Assembly (NCBI GenBank): GCA_921293015.1
Contig: OV121090.1
Location: 3,968,001 to 4,032,000, forward strand
Origin: Phorcus lineatus
Lineage: Eukaryota > Mollusca > Gastropoda > Trochida > Trochidae
DNA: 64,000 bases
Reading direction: 5' to 3'
Shown: piece after piece, positions 10,960-21,200 of the stretch
Position numbering within the stretch: the stretch's first letter is position 1
Layout: every line of letters begins with the position of its first letter
The notes under the pieces: model-generated
The model's database searches: none
Seen by the model: the letters and a program-made list of their open reading frames with translations, nothing else
Told to the model about the DNA's origin: nothing
Position numbers and translations under genes: made by a program

Positions 10960-12544
10960 CTTGGCATCAAACATTAAATGTCTCTAGATATATAGTTTTT
11001 ACCAACGCACAAAACAATTTTCTTAATGTATATAAATGTGTATTTGATTGTTTGATTTATTTTGACTTATTTTGACTTATTATACATAGTATTATGTATA
11101 TTTATATATATATATAAATAAGTTAAGTTTATGTGGCAGCTTTGCATAAGGCTAAAACAAAATACAGACAGCGTTGTTGTACATGTTCGTGTTGTACAAG
11201 CAGACCATTATCTTACTATATCACTATATCAAATAGCTAAGTTGACATAAAATAGAAAAATATTAGAGAAGTAACATCATTCATTGTTCGTCACTAATTG
11301 TAATATTAATTAAGTAAAGAATGTCATTGCATTTTTGTATTATAACCGTCGCTTAGCTGTAAAGTTAAATGTTATTAAACAATCGAAATGACTCCTACTC
11401 ACCGTTTTATTTTGAATTTTTTTCTGCCTCAACTAGAAACTCATAAAAAATAAACACTTACATACCTAAAGTAACCGTCTGTCTATCTTCAATAATATTT
11501 GTTACTATCAGCAATATGAACATTACTCTCCCAAACGGCTCATCTTTGAATAAAAAAGTGATTCTAAACTAGGACGGCAGTGTGGATCAATAACTGTCAA
11601 CATAATTATGTATAACTTAACTTGTAATAAACGCTTAGAGTAACAGCTTATTGAGTAGGAATAAGCTTAGTTTAAAAATAGTTTATTTTGAAAACTGAGA
11701 GAAATTCCAAGTTGGAGTGCCAATACAGAGAAGTTGGGGATTATCAAGAGTCATTTTGTCTCTGAATAAAAAGGTAAGATATGTATTATTAATAAGAATA
11801 TCGTCTTAGTTTCATAATGTTTATTTTCCTCACTATTGTCTTATTAGTTTGTAAACTATATAAGTATTGAGGCTAGGTAAGGTCCTAGACGTTCAACAAT
11901 GCAAAGTATTAAAAATTTTGGACACCCGACTTTCAAAATATGATAAACGATGTAATTTGCAATTCTTTGTCTGATAACACCGTAGGATACATTGATAATT
12001 TGGTTATATACTACGTATCAGGTACGTTATTTCAATTTCAATTTCAATTTCAAAAGAATATGTATTCTTCAACATGGATCTCTATAAGAATGATTTCTGC
12101 CTCGGTCAATAATTATCTATATTTTTTTTAGGAAAAAAACAAGGTATTGGCAAAATAGATTTGTACATTTCATATTTTTTACGACAATGTTAATAAATAT
12201 GTTTAAAACGAATGCCTTTGCATGTCGTTTAGTGTTTTCATTCTGTATATATCGATTCAATTTTTGTTGTGGTTGAACACTTTAAAAAAAGCAGAAAACA
12301 ATACTTTTTCCAATATTGTACTTTTGGGATATATAACGACAAAACTTAATTCAATTATTTGTTTACAATGCATTTTATATCCAATTGCTCGTAGACAATG
12401 ACAAATACAAACGTTAAGTAATTAAGGATTCCAAGTTAGGATGTGTCCCATCTTAAGATATATATAAGATTTAAGAATGTCATATATAGTTTATCTATTT
12501 TGTTAGGTCAAACAATTGCAGACATACAGCTTAAATTTCATATA
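10960..12544. other. AT-rich sequence with simple repeats, no gene
   Basis: Interior of the large transposon. Visible are TTATTTTGACTTATTTTGAC repeats near 11056-11085, a TA-rich tract at about 11096-11120 and (TTTCAA)n at about 12029-12052. No coding region is supported. Confidence 0.45.
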
Positions 12545-12955
12545 AAAAAATAACTAAAAGAGATTTTAAAAAATGTATGAAATCATATATTTCATGCAGA
12601 TTAAAATGATATTTACAAAGATTTCATACAGGATAATGATGATATTTACAAGACTTAAAACGATGCTATTTACAATATTTAATAAAGATTAAAGATGTTA
12701 TTTACAATATTTAAAAAAGATTAAAGATGATATTTACAATATTTAAAAAAGATTAAAGATGATATTTACAAACATTTACAAATATTTAAAAATATTTACA
12801 AATATTTAAAAATATTTACAAATATTTAAAAATATTTACAAACATTTACAACGGATTAAACATGATATTTACAAAATGTAAATATCTATTAAAGATGATA
12901 TTTAATCTTTTGTAAATGTTTGTAAATATATTAAATATCTTCTTTTCACCCAGTG
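12545..12955 (-). repeat. Right subterminal repeat array of the large transposon
   Basis: This is the inverted counterpart of 2485-2990. It contains ATTTACAAATATTTAAAAAT units repeated several times (12770-12850) and GATTAAAGATGATATTTACA blocks repeated at about 12658-12765. It runs into TTAAATATCTTCTTTTCACC and CAGTG at the end. The repeat phrasing matches the left end when reverse-complemented. Confidence 0.75.
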
Positions 12956-13458
12956 TACCTAGTGTTTTATATATGAAGATAACTGTGAAATCTGTCTGCA
13001 AAGAGTGACTTTACACTAACTTCTTAAGTTTGCTTGCACAATTCATACCAAGATTTGCTTTTATTGGCAAACATATATATAATACAACAGCAAACAGTGA
13101 ACAACAAATATGTGACAATTCTTAGACATGCATATGGTGAAAAATGTTCTGGACTCTTCATAAACCGAGTGGTAAATCAAGGTGGCAGTTTTTTTGTTGA
13201 CATGAGTCAACCAAATAACCCGATGTAACAGTAATAATTTGAAAACCAAAAGGTGTTCTTTTTGATAATGTAAGAAAGTGAATGTCTACATGGCGCAGAG
13301 TTCCATTCAGTAGTGCAAGTTCAAGGCGCTACCAACATCATCACCGAGCTCGAACTGAACCCTATACCATCAATACATCATTTTGGCTCAAGTTGACACC
13401 ACTACCTCTCAACTCGTGTCTCAGCGTATATGCAGGCATTCTTCTCTTGAAAGTGATT
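12956..13458 (+). repeat. Paralogous block set, copy P1 (right flank of transposon)
   Basis: It matches 34041-34560 in order. Shared strings include GTGAAATCTGTCTGCAAAGA (here) versus GTAAAATCTGTCTGCAGAGA, AAGATTTGCTTTTATTG, and CATTCAGTAGTGCAAGTTCA versus CATTCAATAGCGCATGTTCA. It is non-coding in both copies. Confidence 0.65.
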
Positions 13459-13915
13459 CGCTAAAATTTTATAATTCCCATAAGTCTTTACTTAGTTGTG
13501 AAAAATATTTGTTAAACATAAGTTCGTATGAACATAGACGTGTATTAACCTCATTTAGAAGTGGATTTTTAAGCAGAAAAAATGTGTATAGTAATGATAC
13601 CCACATCTGTAAACACCGTTATGTACCACTAAGTGAAAAACATGTATTGTATGACTGTGTTTAATTTCCTAAAGAGAGAGAACGTTTCATCACAGATTGT
13701 AAAAGCAGCACTAATGATAATGCTTCAAATTTATGTCTTTTGAATGATAATATCTTTTTTGTTAATCTTGCAAACTTCCTTAAACATGTATTTGAATGTA
13801 TAAAACAAAAAATGTTAACTCTGTAACATATTCTTGCAATCTAATTTGTACTAAAAGGTCTTTGGCCTTTCTACAAATAAAATATCTTGAATCTTAAATC
13901 TTGAATCTTGATTCA
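13459..13915 (+). mobile_element. LINE 3' end with (ATCTTGA)n tail
   Basis: A truncated non-LTR copy. The frame up to 13663 holds SSYEHRRVLTSFRSGF and ICKHRYVPLSEKHVLYDC, resembling the terminal Cys/His region of LINE reverse transcriptases. A 3' UTR follows, with AATAAAATATCTTGAATCTT and further CTTGAATC repeats. It interrupts paralogous block P1 relative to P3. Possible short target repeats (TGATTC) are too short to be decisive. Confidence 0.6.
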
Positions 13916-14425
13916 GCACAGAAGAAAAAAATGACAAAGTTCAAATCCAAAAATCATAAGACAAATGATCCAAACAGAGTTTAATATCAGAAAATGTGCT
14001 TCTACAAACTGGATCCCAGCTTACATGTTACCCAAATAAAAGTCAAACAGTCCCGGTCAGGTTTTTCTGTATGAACATATGAGGCTGTCTCACGCTCAGT
14101 AATTTTTAGTTTAGATTATCACTATGGAGTAAAAGGATACCTTAATTCTGCCTTCTACATTAACGTCATCATCATGCCTCTGTTCTAACAATAACAATCA
14201 TTATAAATGTATACATTTCATTGATGGTCCTATCACAAATCCTGGCCAATATTCGTTGATTCAATGTTGAGGTGGGAAATATTCAATATGGAGACATTTA
14301 TTTCCTGATCAGTAGCTATCAAATAGCTCTTGGCATATTTAGTAGTATTGCGGCGTTTAAAACATAAACATATTTAATTTTCTTTGAAAGAGAACAGTTT
14401 AATAATAATGACAAAAATAATAACA
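13916..14425 (+). repeat. Paralogous block set, copy P1 (continuation)
   Basis: It matches 34840-35220 and each unit of the tandem array at 28676-29515. Shared strings: CCTCTGTTCTAACAATAACA here versus repeated GACAATAACAATCAATATGA elsewhere, ATCCTGGCCAATATTCGTTG, and GACATTTATTTCCTGATCAG. Confidence 0.6.
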
Positions 14426-14431
14426 ATAATA

Positions 14432-15382
14432 ACTAGGATTGCCTTGTGGGCAATACTGACGGTCTTCAGACGCGCATGTTGTCGCAAGATGCTGTCTGAG
14501 TCGTACTCTGCTCTGTCTGTAGCAATTGTCTAGTCTCAAAGAGCATTTTGAGTACTGTTTTGAATGTCAGAACTGCAAAGTGACAGAAAAAAAGAAAATG
14601 GCGGCTAAAGCACTTGACCTACAAAGTCGTCATGATTGACTTTTTTTGCCTTCGTGTAAATGCGCATCTTTTGAATCTATTTGCAAGTCTGTAGATTCCT
14701 TTTGAAAAATGAGCCAATGTTAATTTGTGAAAATTCGAAATTTTGCATTTTTTGAAGTCTCATTAAAACCGGGAATGACTGTTCGCGATCGATTTTATTA
14801 TTGATTCTTGTAGATATCAACGAGCTCTTGCTGTCCTGTAAAAATCATGCAATTCTTGCAATAGGTTTAAGAGTTATCTGCCCTTGTAGTTGGCGATTTT
14901 GCAGTTTTTGACATTTTCGAATGGTCACTGTGAAAAAAGTATTAGAGTTACGCAGTTCTGATGAGCTTCCTGAGTAGTGCAATGCTTTAGCTGCATTGTG
15001 TACACATTTCAGCTCTTTCGTGCAAGTATCTTCAGAGGAGAAGATTTTCAAAGACGCATGGGGTCGAAAATGCTGAAAAATGCAGTTAAAGCAAGATGGC
15101 GTCTAAAGCACGCGACCTACAACTTTGTTATGATTTACTTTTTTGCTGTAAATGCTAATGCCCATCTTTTAAAGCAAGTTGCAAGTCTGTAAGTGCATTT
15201 TGAAAATTTTGCCCATGTTAATTTGCGAAAATGTAAGGGGCTGTAACTCTGCAATGGAGACCGGAAGTGCAGATTTGCTTGCATCTGTATGAACTTCAGC
15301 TTACAGGCTCTCATTGCTGAAAGTTGCATGAACTTTGCATGCGCAGTTTTTGCTGTAGGAGCGACACACTTTTTGTACAAAT
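14432..15382 (+). repeat. ~950-bp dispersed repeat, tandem copy 1
   Basis: It begins ACTAGGATTGCCTTGTGGGC and ends GACACACTTTTTGTACAAAT, followed by (AAT)n. It is nearly identical to copies 2 and 3. It has an internal structure of two diverged halves: GGCTAAAGCACTTGACCTAC (about 14603) and CGTCTAAAGCACGCGACCTA (about 15099) each start ~140-base segments that align, including TTGCAAGTCTGTA and ATGTTAATTTG. Short open frames inside recur only because the DNA is repeated. The family is unknown; the trailing (AAT)n suggests retroposon-like 3' ends. Confidence 0.75.
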
Positions 15383-15398
15383 AATAATAATAATAATA

Positions 15399-16348
15399 AC
15401 TAGGATTGCCTTGTGGGCAATACTGACGGTCTTCAGACGCGCATGTTGTCGTACAATGCTGTCTGAGTCGTACTCTGCTCTGTCTGTATCAATTGTCTAG
15501 TCTGAAAGAGCATTTTGAGTACTGTTTTGACTGTCAGAACTGCAAAGTGACACAAAAAAGGAAAATGGCTGCTAAAGCCCTTGACCTACAAAGTCGTCAT
15601 GATTGACTTTGTTTGCCTTCGTGTAAATGCGCATCTTTTGAATGTATTTGCAAGTCTGTAGATTCATTTTGAAAAATGAGCCAATGTTAATTTGTGAAAA
15701 TTTGAAATTTTGCATTTTTGAAGTCTCATTAAAACCGGGAATGACTGTTCGCGATCGATTTTATTATTGATTCTTGTAGATATCAACGAGCTCTTGCTGT
15801 CCTGTAAAAATCATGCAATTCTTGCAATAGGTTTAAGAGTTATCTGCCCTTGAAGTTGGCGATTTTGCAGTTTTTGACATTTTCGAATGGTCACTGTGAA
15901 AAAAGTATTAGAGTTACGCAGTTCTGATGAGCTTCCTGAGTAGTGCAATGCTTTAGCTGCATTGTGTACACATTTCAGCTTTTTCGTGCAAGTATCTTCA
16001 GAGGAGAAGATTTTCAAAGACGCATGGGGTCGAAAATGCTGAAAAATGCAGTAAAAGCAAGATGGCGTCTAAAGCACGTGACCTACAACTTTGTGATGAT
16101 TTACTTTTTTGTTGTAAATGCAAATGCGCATCGTTTAAAGCTAGTTGCAAGTCTGTAAGTGCATTTTGAAAATTTTGCCCATGTTAATTTGCGAAAATTC
16201 AAGGGGCTGTAACTCTGCAATGGAGACCGGAAGTGCAGATTTGCTTGCATCTGTATGAACTTCAGCTTAGAGGCTCTCATTGCTGAAAGTTGCATGAACT
16301 TTGCATGTGCAGTTTTTGCTGTAGGAGCGACACACTTTTTGTACAAAT
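15399..16348 (+). repeat. ~950-bp dispersed repeat, tandem copy 2
   Basis: Same unit, 967 bp downstream of copy 1, again followed by (AAT)n. It differs from copy 1 by scattered substitutions and single-base indels. Confidence 0.75.
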
Positions 16349-16370
16349 AATAATAATAATAATAATAAGA

Positions 16371-17320
16371 ACTAGGATTGCCTTGTGGGCAATACTGACG
16401 GTCTTCAGACGCGCACGTTGTCGTAAGATGCTGTCTGAGTCGTACTCTGCTCTGTCTGTATCAATTGTCTAGTCTCAAAGAGCATTTTGAGTACTGTTTT
16501 GAATGTCAGATCTGCAAAGTTACACAAAAAACGAAAATGGCGGCTAAAGCACGTGACTTACGAAGTCGTCATGATTGACTTTTTTTGGCTTCATGTAAAT
16601 GCGCATCTTTTGAATCTATTTGCAAGTCTGTAGATTCATTTTGAAAAATGAGCCAATGTTAATTTGTGAAAATTTGAAATTTTGCATTTTTGAAGTCTCA
16701 TTAAAACCGGAAATGACTGTTCGCGATCGATTTTATTATTGATTCTTGTAGATATCAACGAGCTCTTGCTGTCCTGTAAAAATCATGCACTTCTTGCAAT
16801 AGGTTTAAGAGTTATCTGCCCTTGAAGTTGGCGATTTTGCAGTTTTTGACATTTTCGAATGGTCACTGTGAAAAAAGTATTAGAGTTACGCAGTTCTGAT
16901 GAGCTTCCTGAGTAGTGCAATGCTTTAGCTGCATTGTGTACACATTTCAGCTTTTTCGTGCAAGTATCTTCAGAGGAGAAGATTTTCAAAGACGCATGGG
17001 ATCGAAAATGCTGAAAAATGCAGTAAAAGCAAGATGGCGTCTAAAGCACGTGACCTACAACTTTGTCATGATTTACTTTTTTGTTGTAAATGCAAATGCG
17101 CATCGTTTAAAGCTAGTTGCAAATCTGTAAGTGCATTTTGAAAATTTTGCCCATGTTAATTTGCGAAAATTCAAGGGGCTGTAACTCTGCAATGGAGACC
17201 GGAAGTGCAGATTTGCTTGCATCTGTATGAACTTCAGCTTAGAGGCTTTCATTGCTGAAAGTTGCATGAACTTTGCATGTGCAGATTTTGCTGCAGGAGC
17301 GACACACTTTTTGTACAAAT
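16371..17320 (+). repeat. ~950-bp dispersed repeat, tandem copy 3
   Basis: Third unit, 972 bp downstream of copy 2. It is more similar to copy 2 than to copy 1 at several positions (for example CATCGTTTAAAGCTAGTTGC in copies 2 and 3), suggesting stepwise duplication. An (AAT)n tract follows. Confidence 0.75.
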
Positions 17321-17333
17321 AATAATAATAATA

Positions 17334-17500
17334 AGAATAAACAGGATAATAACAATAGGTCTTCGACGAAATTCGTCTGAAGACCTAATAAACAGGATAA
17401 TAACAATAGGTCTTCGACGAAATTCGTCTGAAGACCTAATGAAGAATAATAAGAATAAACAGGATAATAACAATAGGTCAATTCGTCTGAAGACCTAATA
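17334..17500 (+). repeat. 51-bp tandem repeat with internal palindrome
   Basis: Units starting AACAGGATAATAACAATAGG recur at 17340, 17391 and 17458. Each of the first two contains an imperfect palindrome with arms AGGTCTTCGACGAA and TTCGTCTGAAGACCT. The third has lost part of the left arm (AGGTCAATTCGTC). The array is flanked on both sides by (AAT)n. Confidence 0.75.
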
Positions 17501-17501
17501 A

Positions 17502-17818
17502 TAATAATAATAAATGGGTACTTATCGTGCGCTATAGTCCATCCAAAGCATGCGCAAAGCTCTACACATTTATTACCCTGAAGGAATTGTACTTTCGATA
17601 CAGCAACTAAGCGCTTCGCGCGACCACATAGGTCCATACATCCCGTATTCAGGTACTCAACTGTACAGCTGGGTGGACTGGGTGTAATGTGGATGAAGTG
17701 CCTTGCCCAACACAACATAGTGTAAAGCCCAGGTGACAAATGTTTGGTGTCTCCACCTGGATTCGAACCCGGGCCGTTTGTGTGAGAGGCCAGCAAGCTG
17801 ACCACTACACAACCGTTT
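17502..17818 (-). mobile_element. tRNA-derived SINE with (ATT)n tail
   Basis: Read on the minus strand, the head GGTTGTGTAGTGGTCAGCTT contains an A-box-like segment and the B box GGTTCGAATCC lies at about 17759-17769. The body contains TGTTGGGCAAGGCACTTC and CAGTCCACCCAGCTGTAC. This central module is known from SINEs of many marine invertebrates and vertebrates (family knowledge). The 3' end is (ATT)n and abuts the (AAT)n-bounded repeats tail to tail. Open frames on this strand are not genes. Confidence 0.8.
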
Positions 17819-17819
17819 A

Positions 17820-18705
17820 AGAAATTGGTTAGGGAAATTATCTATAGCAAGGATTGACATATGTTTGAACTAAGCAATTTTAATTGAAGAGTTACATAAA
17901 AGAAACAAAGACCAGTCTGAGTTTCCAAATTCATGAAAAGTTCCAAAATTGTAAGCATAACTTAATTTCAAACATTGTTCTCTATAGATTCAACAGTTTG
18001 GCTCATGCACAAAAAGAATAGCTGTGGGAAATTAAAAAACCTTTCTATCTGAACATATTCAGACGCCTAAACACTTTCTGATAACTGACCTTTTTAAGCA
18101 ATTACTCAACACCAGCAGTTGAAATTCAGGAGACGTTGATCACCCCCTTCCATACCAGCTCTCTTTTCTTAAAAAAACTAAACACCATGGATCCGTTTAA
18201 AATCATTGAGTACAGATACAGTGTATATATTCTTTCAATGGAGATGAGAAAAGGTTAAATTAGTTTTAGGCGTGGTGACTTTGGCTCAAATTACCAAATG
18301 TACAATTATTGAGAAGAAAAGAGAAGGCTTTGAGAGCGGGGCCCCGTCTCAAATTTAAAAAAACCCTATTGACTAAAGATACTGTACACAAAGTAACAAC
18401 TTTGTATGTCTTGTGTTTTCATTCTTGAGATGAAGTTGAAACCTATGGTCCTCATTTGGAGCAACAGATTAACAAATTTATAATTTACAATTTTCGTTTG
18501 CCAAGGTAAATTTTCACATGGTCACAACCTTTAAAGAAAGTTTTACTATATGAGACAAATCGACTTAAAGTTGAGCAGAGAGCCGGATGCCATGCTATGC
18601 AATGATCCCATTTGGGCTTTCAGATGAGCTAACAGGAATTTTAAACAGTGACTTGACTCTACATCAGGTATCTTTCTAGTATCAGTTGATTACTGTGAAG
18701 GTTCT
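17820..18705 (+). repeat. Paralogous block set, copy P1 (E/F blocks)
   Basis: It matches 29597-29800 and 37590-37800 in diverged form. Shared features are CAACAGATTAACAAATTTATA with TTTGCCAAGGTAA (18460-18515) versus CAACATATCAACAATTCTAC with TTGGCCAAGGTAA, and GGGCTTTCAGATGAGCTAAC (18613) versus AGGCTTTCAGATGAGCTCAC (38838). Confidence 0.5.
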
Positions 18706-19240
18706 TGAGCTCTCTTCCCAACCGACATCCCAACATCTAAGGGTTTGTTGAGATTATCAAGAGAATCGAGAATGCAGATCGTGCAAAGCTGTCCCAGATG
18801 AACTTCGGAGCTGCCCCACCACCGAGAAAGAGAGTCTATCGTGAGATCGACAACAGGCTGACAAGACTGAAGCAGAAGTTGCAATAAGGACAGAAGACTG
18901 AGGTCGAGTTCTTAGATGCAGTAGGCAACATTGGTTCAATGTTACAGAAACTGTACAGAAAGACTCAAATTTGTTGAAATGGATCTGCATGTTAATATCA
19001 ATGAATGTTGACATTTGAATGTTTAAATCAATATTCTAAAGATTATTCTATTAAATCTGTTTAACATAATGTTACCACAGAGCAAATATTTTATATTTAT
19101 TTTCTGTATTTGATTGTTATGTTAATGAAACCACAGAGGAAAAGTTCTGTATTTGTTCTAGTAAAATATTGAATCCATGATGAATGTTTGAAATACGTGT
19201 TAATAAATTTGAATATAAATTCTATGATATTGTTCGTTTT
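18706..19240 (+). other. Insert with coding-like segment and poly(A)-type signal, unknown origin
   Basis: Relative to the paralogues at 37.8 and 38.9 kb this stretch is extra. From 18741 an open frame of 48 codons contains FVEIIKRIENADRAKLSQMN, then APPPRKRVYREIDNRLTRL, to TAA 18885-18887. The same frame continues protein-like (TEVEFLDAVGNIGSMLQKLY) to TGA 18975-18977. Downstream is an AT-rich tail with TTAATAAATTTG at about 19200. It could be a retrocopy or terminal exon fragment, or the 3' end of an unidentified transposon. A possible splice acceptor (TCTAAG) precedes 18741. Confidence 0.4.
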
Positions 19241-19249
19241 CCTGATTCT

Positions 19250-20330
19250 CATGGACTGGTCCATTATCAGATATAGGTAATAGCAGAAGGATTAGCCGTG
19301 CCCTGAACCATAAATGTTGTTGTCTATATGGCTGTCTAAGTTATGGGACGTTTCCTTCTTGAGATCACAATCCTGAAGAGATTATGTTTCCTGAAGCGGA
19401 TCAGTGATTTTAGAAATATCATATTCCTGTCATGTTTCGGGGTCCGACTGGTCTTCAGTCAAACAGTTTTGAAACATCATTTAACATTCAGTGTAAAAAG
19501 TTATAAAGAGGAACAGCTTGCTTTAATTTTCATGTAATAAAAACATTTCATAGACCCTAAAATCCACCTGATGACCTATATACAAAGCTTTGAATATGTG
19601 CTGCATTATTCTTCTTCTTTAATTCACGTTCTAATTACGTGCAAAAGCCTTGTTCACGAAAACTTCAAGACACGTGATTTATGCATTCAAATGTAGTAAT
19701 TCAATCTATCAATGCTTTGGTCTTTATGTCTTTACCAGTAAGAAACAGCCATGGCATTTCAAACTGATTGGATAACATTTTTAAGGAAACACACATGACA
19801 AATTTATCTTTCGTGATCATGCAAATGTGTCATAATTCAGATATCACACTTTATGGCTCTATGGATAATTGTGTTATAACGAGACCCAACCTCTTTCTAT
19901 ATTTTTTCTTCTTTAAAAAACATCTTGACAAAATATCTTTTGTTTACATTATAAAATATGTTCATGAATAATCATTATCTTTCAATACAAACATTGATTA
20001 GTTTGAAAAGATATATTTCAAAAGTTATATTTCAAAAAACGATGAATTTATTCAATCACATATTGTAATGGCATCTACCCGATCTGAACATCACAAATCA
20101 TTCAACAAATACCAATTATGTGTTGACCACTGCAACTTACAAATATGGTTCTCTGAAATATTCATTATTGATAGGTAATGTTCACAATAATCATATACTA
20201 GATATATATTCTTACCCTGGGAAGTGTCAAATATGAATCTAACGAAACCGGTGTAAATGTTTGTAATAGCCAAGCAAAAGCGAGGATAACACACAAAGTT
20301 GCAATAGTTTCTTTAACGTAAAATATGCTT
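19250..20330 (+). repeat. Paralogous block set, copy P1 (G-K blocks)
   Basis: In order it shares with P2 (29900-30300) and P3 (38240-38620): CCTAAAATCCACCTGATGAC, a CAAAAGCCTTGTTCACGAAA-type segment, GTAAGAAACAGCCATGGCAT, and TTTCGTGATCATGCAAATGT. The end at about 20205-20290 resembles one arm of the 1615 foldback element (CTTACCCTGGGAAGTGTCAA). Confidence 0.6.
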
Positions 20331-20729
20331 TAAGAATACTGTTTCGAAACTTGTTGAACTAATCCGAGGCCGCTTTTCATTGATAGGTTTGATAAATAAA
20401 ATTAGAGAAAGGCCACTTAGGCAATTATCCACTTTTTAAAAAACAATTTAAAGCGGGTATGTTGAAAAAAGATTAAGTTCTTTTGAACATGACTTTGTTC
20501 TTCAGGCGTAAATGCTACCACAAAGTGTCAGTAAATAATACTTTATCATTTTATATTATCTTCCAAAGATTTGAAAATTTCTCTTCAACTACATCCTTTT
20601 TGTAGCAACTGCAATATTGTTAAACTTGAATTTTCAAATATAATGAATGAATGAATAATGTCTGCATATGTTGGTCTTATGTGAGTGTGAAAAGATTTTT
20701 GAGATGATACTTTTTACATAAACTACTTT

Positions 20730-21200
20730 TTGATTCAGTTAAAAAATTACTTTTGTTAAAGATTACGCCTTGTCAACTATCAGACTTGTACTCTGAGAAG
20801 GGTTAGTTTTTTATTTAATAAGTTCCTTATGCATTTGTGAAAGTACTGCCACTATGCAGATTTCCGACATCTGAAAGGAGCCTTCATTTCGGTGGTGCTT
20901 TTTACTCAATAAACTCAATCAACTCAAACGTAGTAATAATTGTGTTATATTTCTCAACAAACTTTCTTGCAGATTCAGTTATAAACCTTACCAAAGAATA
21001 ATTTTTTTTATAGATTTCAACGTGTCATTTGCAAGACTTGTACTGTGAAAAGGATTCATCTATTGATGTAATTAGTTCCCAATTCAGCACTGAAAGCACT
21101 AGTCCTCTGTAGATTTCCGATATTTCATTTTGATTTTGCTTCCTCCTCAACTATACACTAGTTACCATTATGTTATATTTCTAACATTCTAAGTACAATC
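20730..21200 (+). repeat. Tandem duplication, about 235-bp unit
   Basis: Two diverged halves (about 20738-20972 and 20973-21200) share in order GATTCAGTTA, ACTTGTACT, GTGAAAGTACT/CTGAAAGCACTA, AGATTTCCGA, and GTTATATTTCT. Non-coding. Confidence 0.5.

Larger units (their letters stand above)
2485..12955. mobile_element. Large CACTG-ended DNA transposon (EnSpm/CACTA-like), 10.47 kb, with nested insertions
   Basis: The left end reads CACTGCGTGAAAA and the right end TTTTCACCCAGTG, so the ends are inverted copies starting CACTG. TAC lies directly outside both ends (2482-2484 and 12956-12958), a 3-bp target duplication as known for EnSpm/CACTA elements. Both ends run inward into inverted arrays of TTTGTAAATG-like repeats (2485-2990 and 12545-12955). 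The flanking sequence is found uninterrupted at about 33910-34200. No EnSpm transposase is recognisable inside, so this is probably a non-autonomous or eroded copy. Nested in it are a protein-coding retroposon (6224-8013) and LINE pieces (about 3790-4116, 9062-9410, 9861-10939). An alternative is two unrelated half-elements, but neither array has its own second end. Confidence 0.72.

Noticed and set aside
14845..17318. Repeated open frames of 68, 71 and 81 residues on both strands
   Set aside because: They recur only because the ~950-bp unit is repeated three times; no start context, no family similarity, and overlapping frames on both strands.
17239..17805. 188-residue minus-strand open frame
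   Set aside because: It runs through a SINE, AAT microsatellites and a palindromic minisatellite; low-complexity Ile/Tyr/Leu runs come from those repeats.
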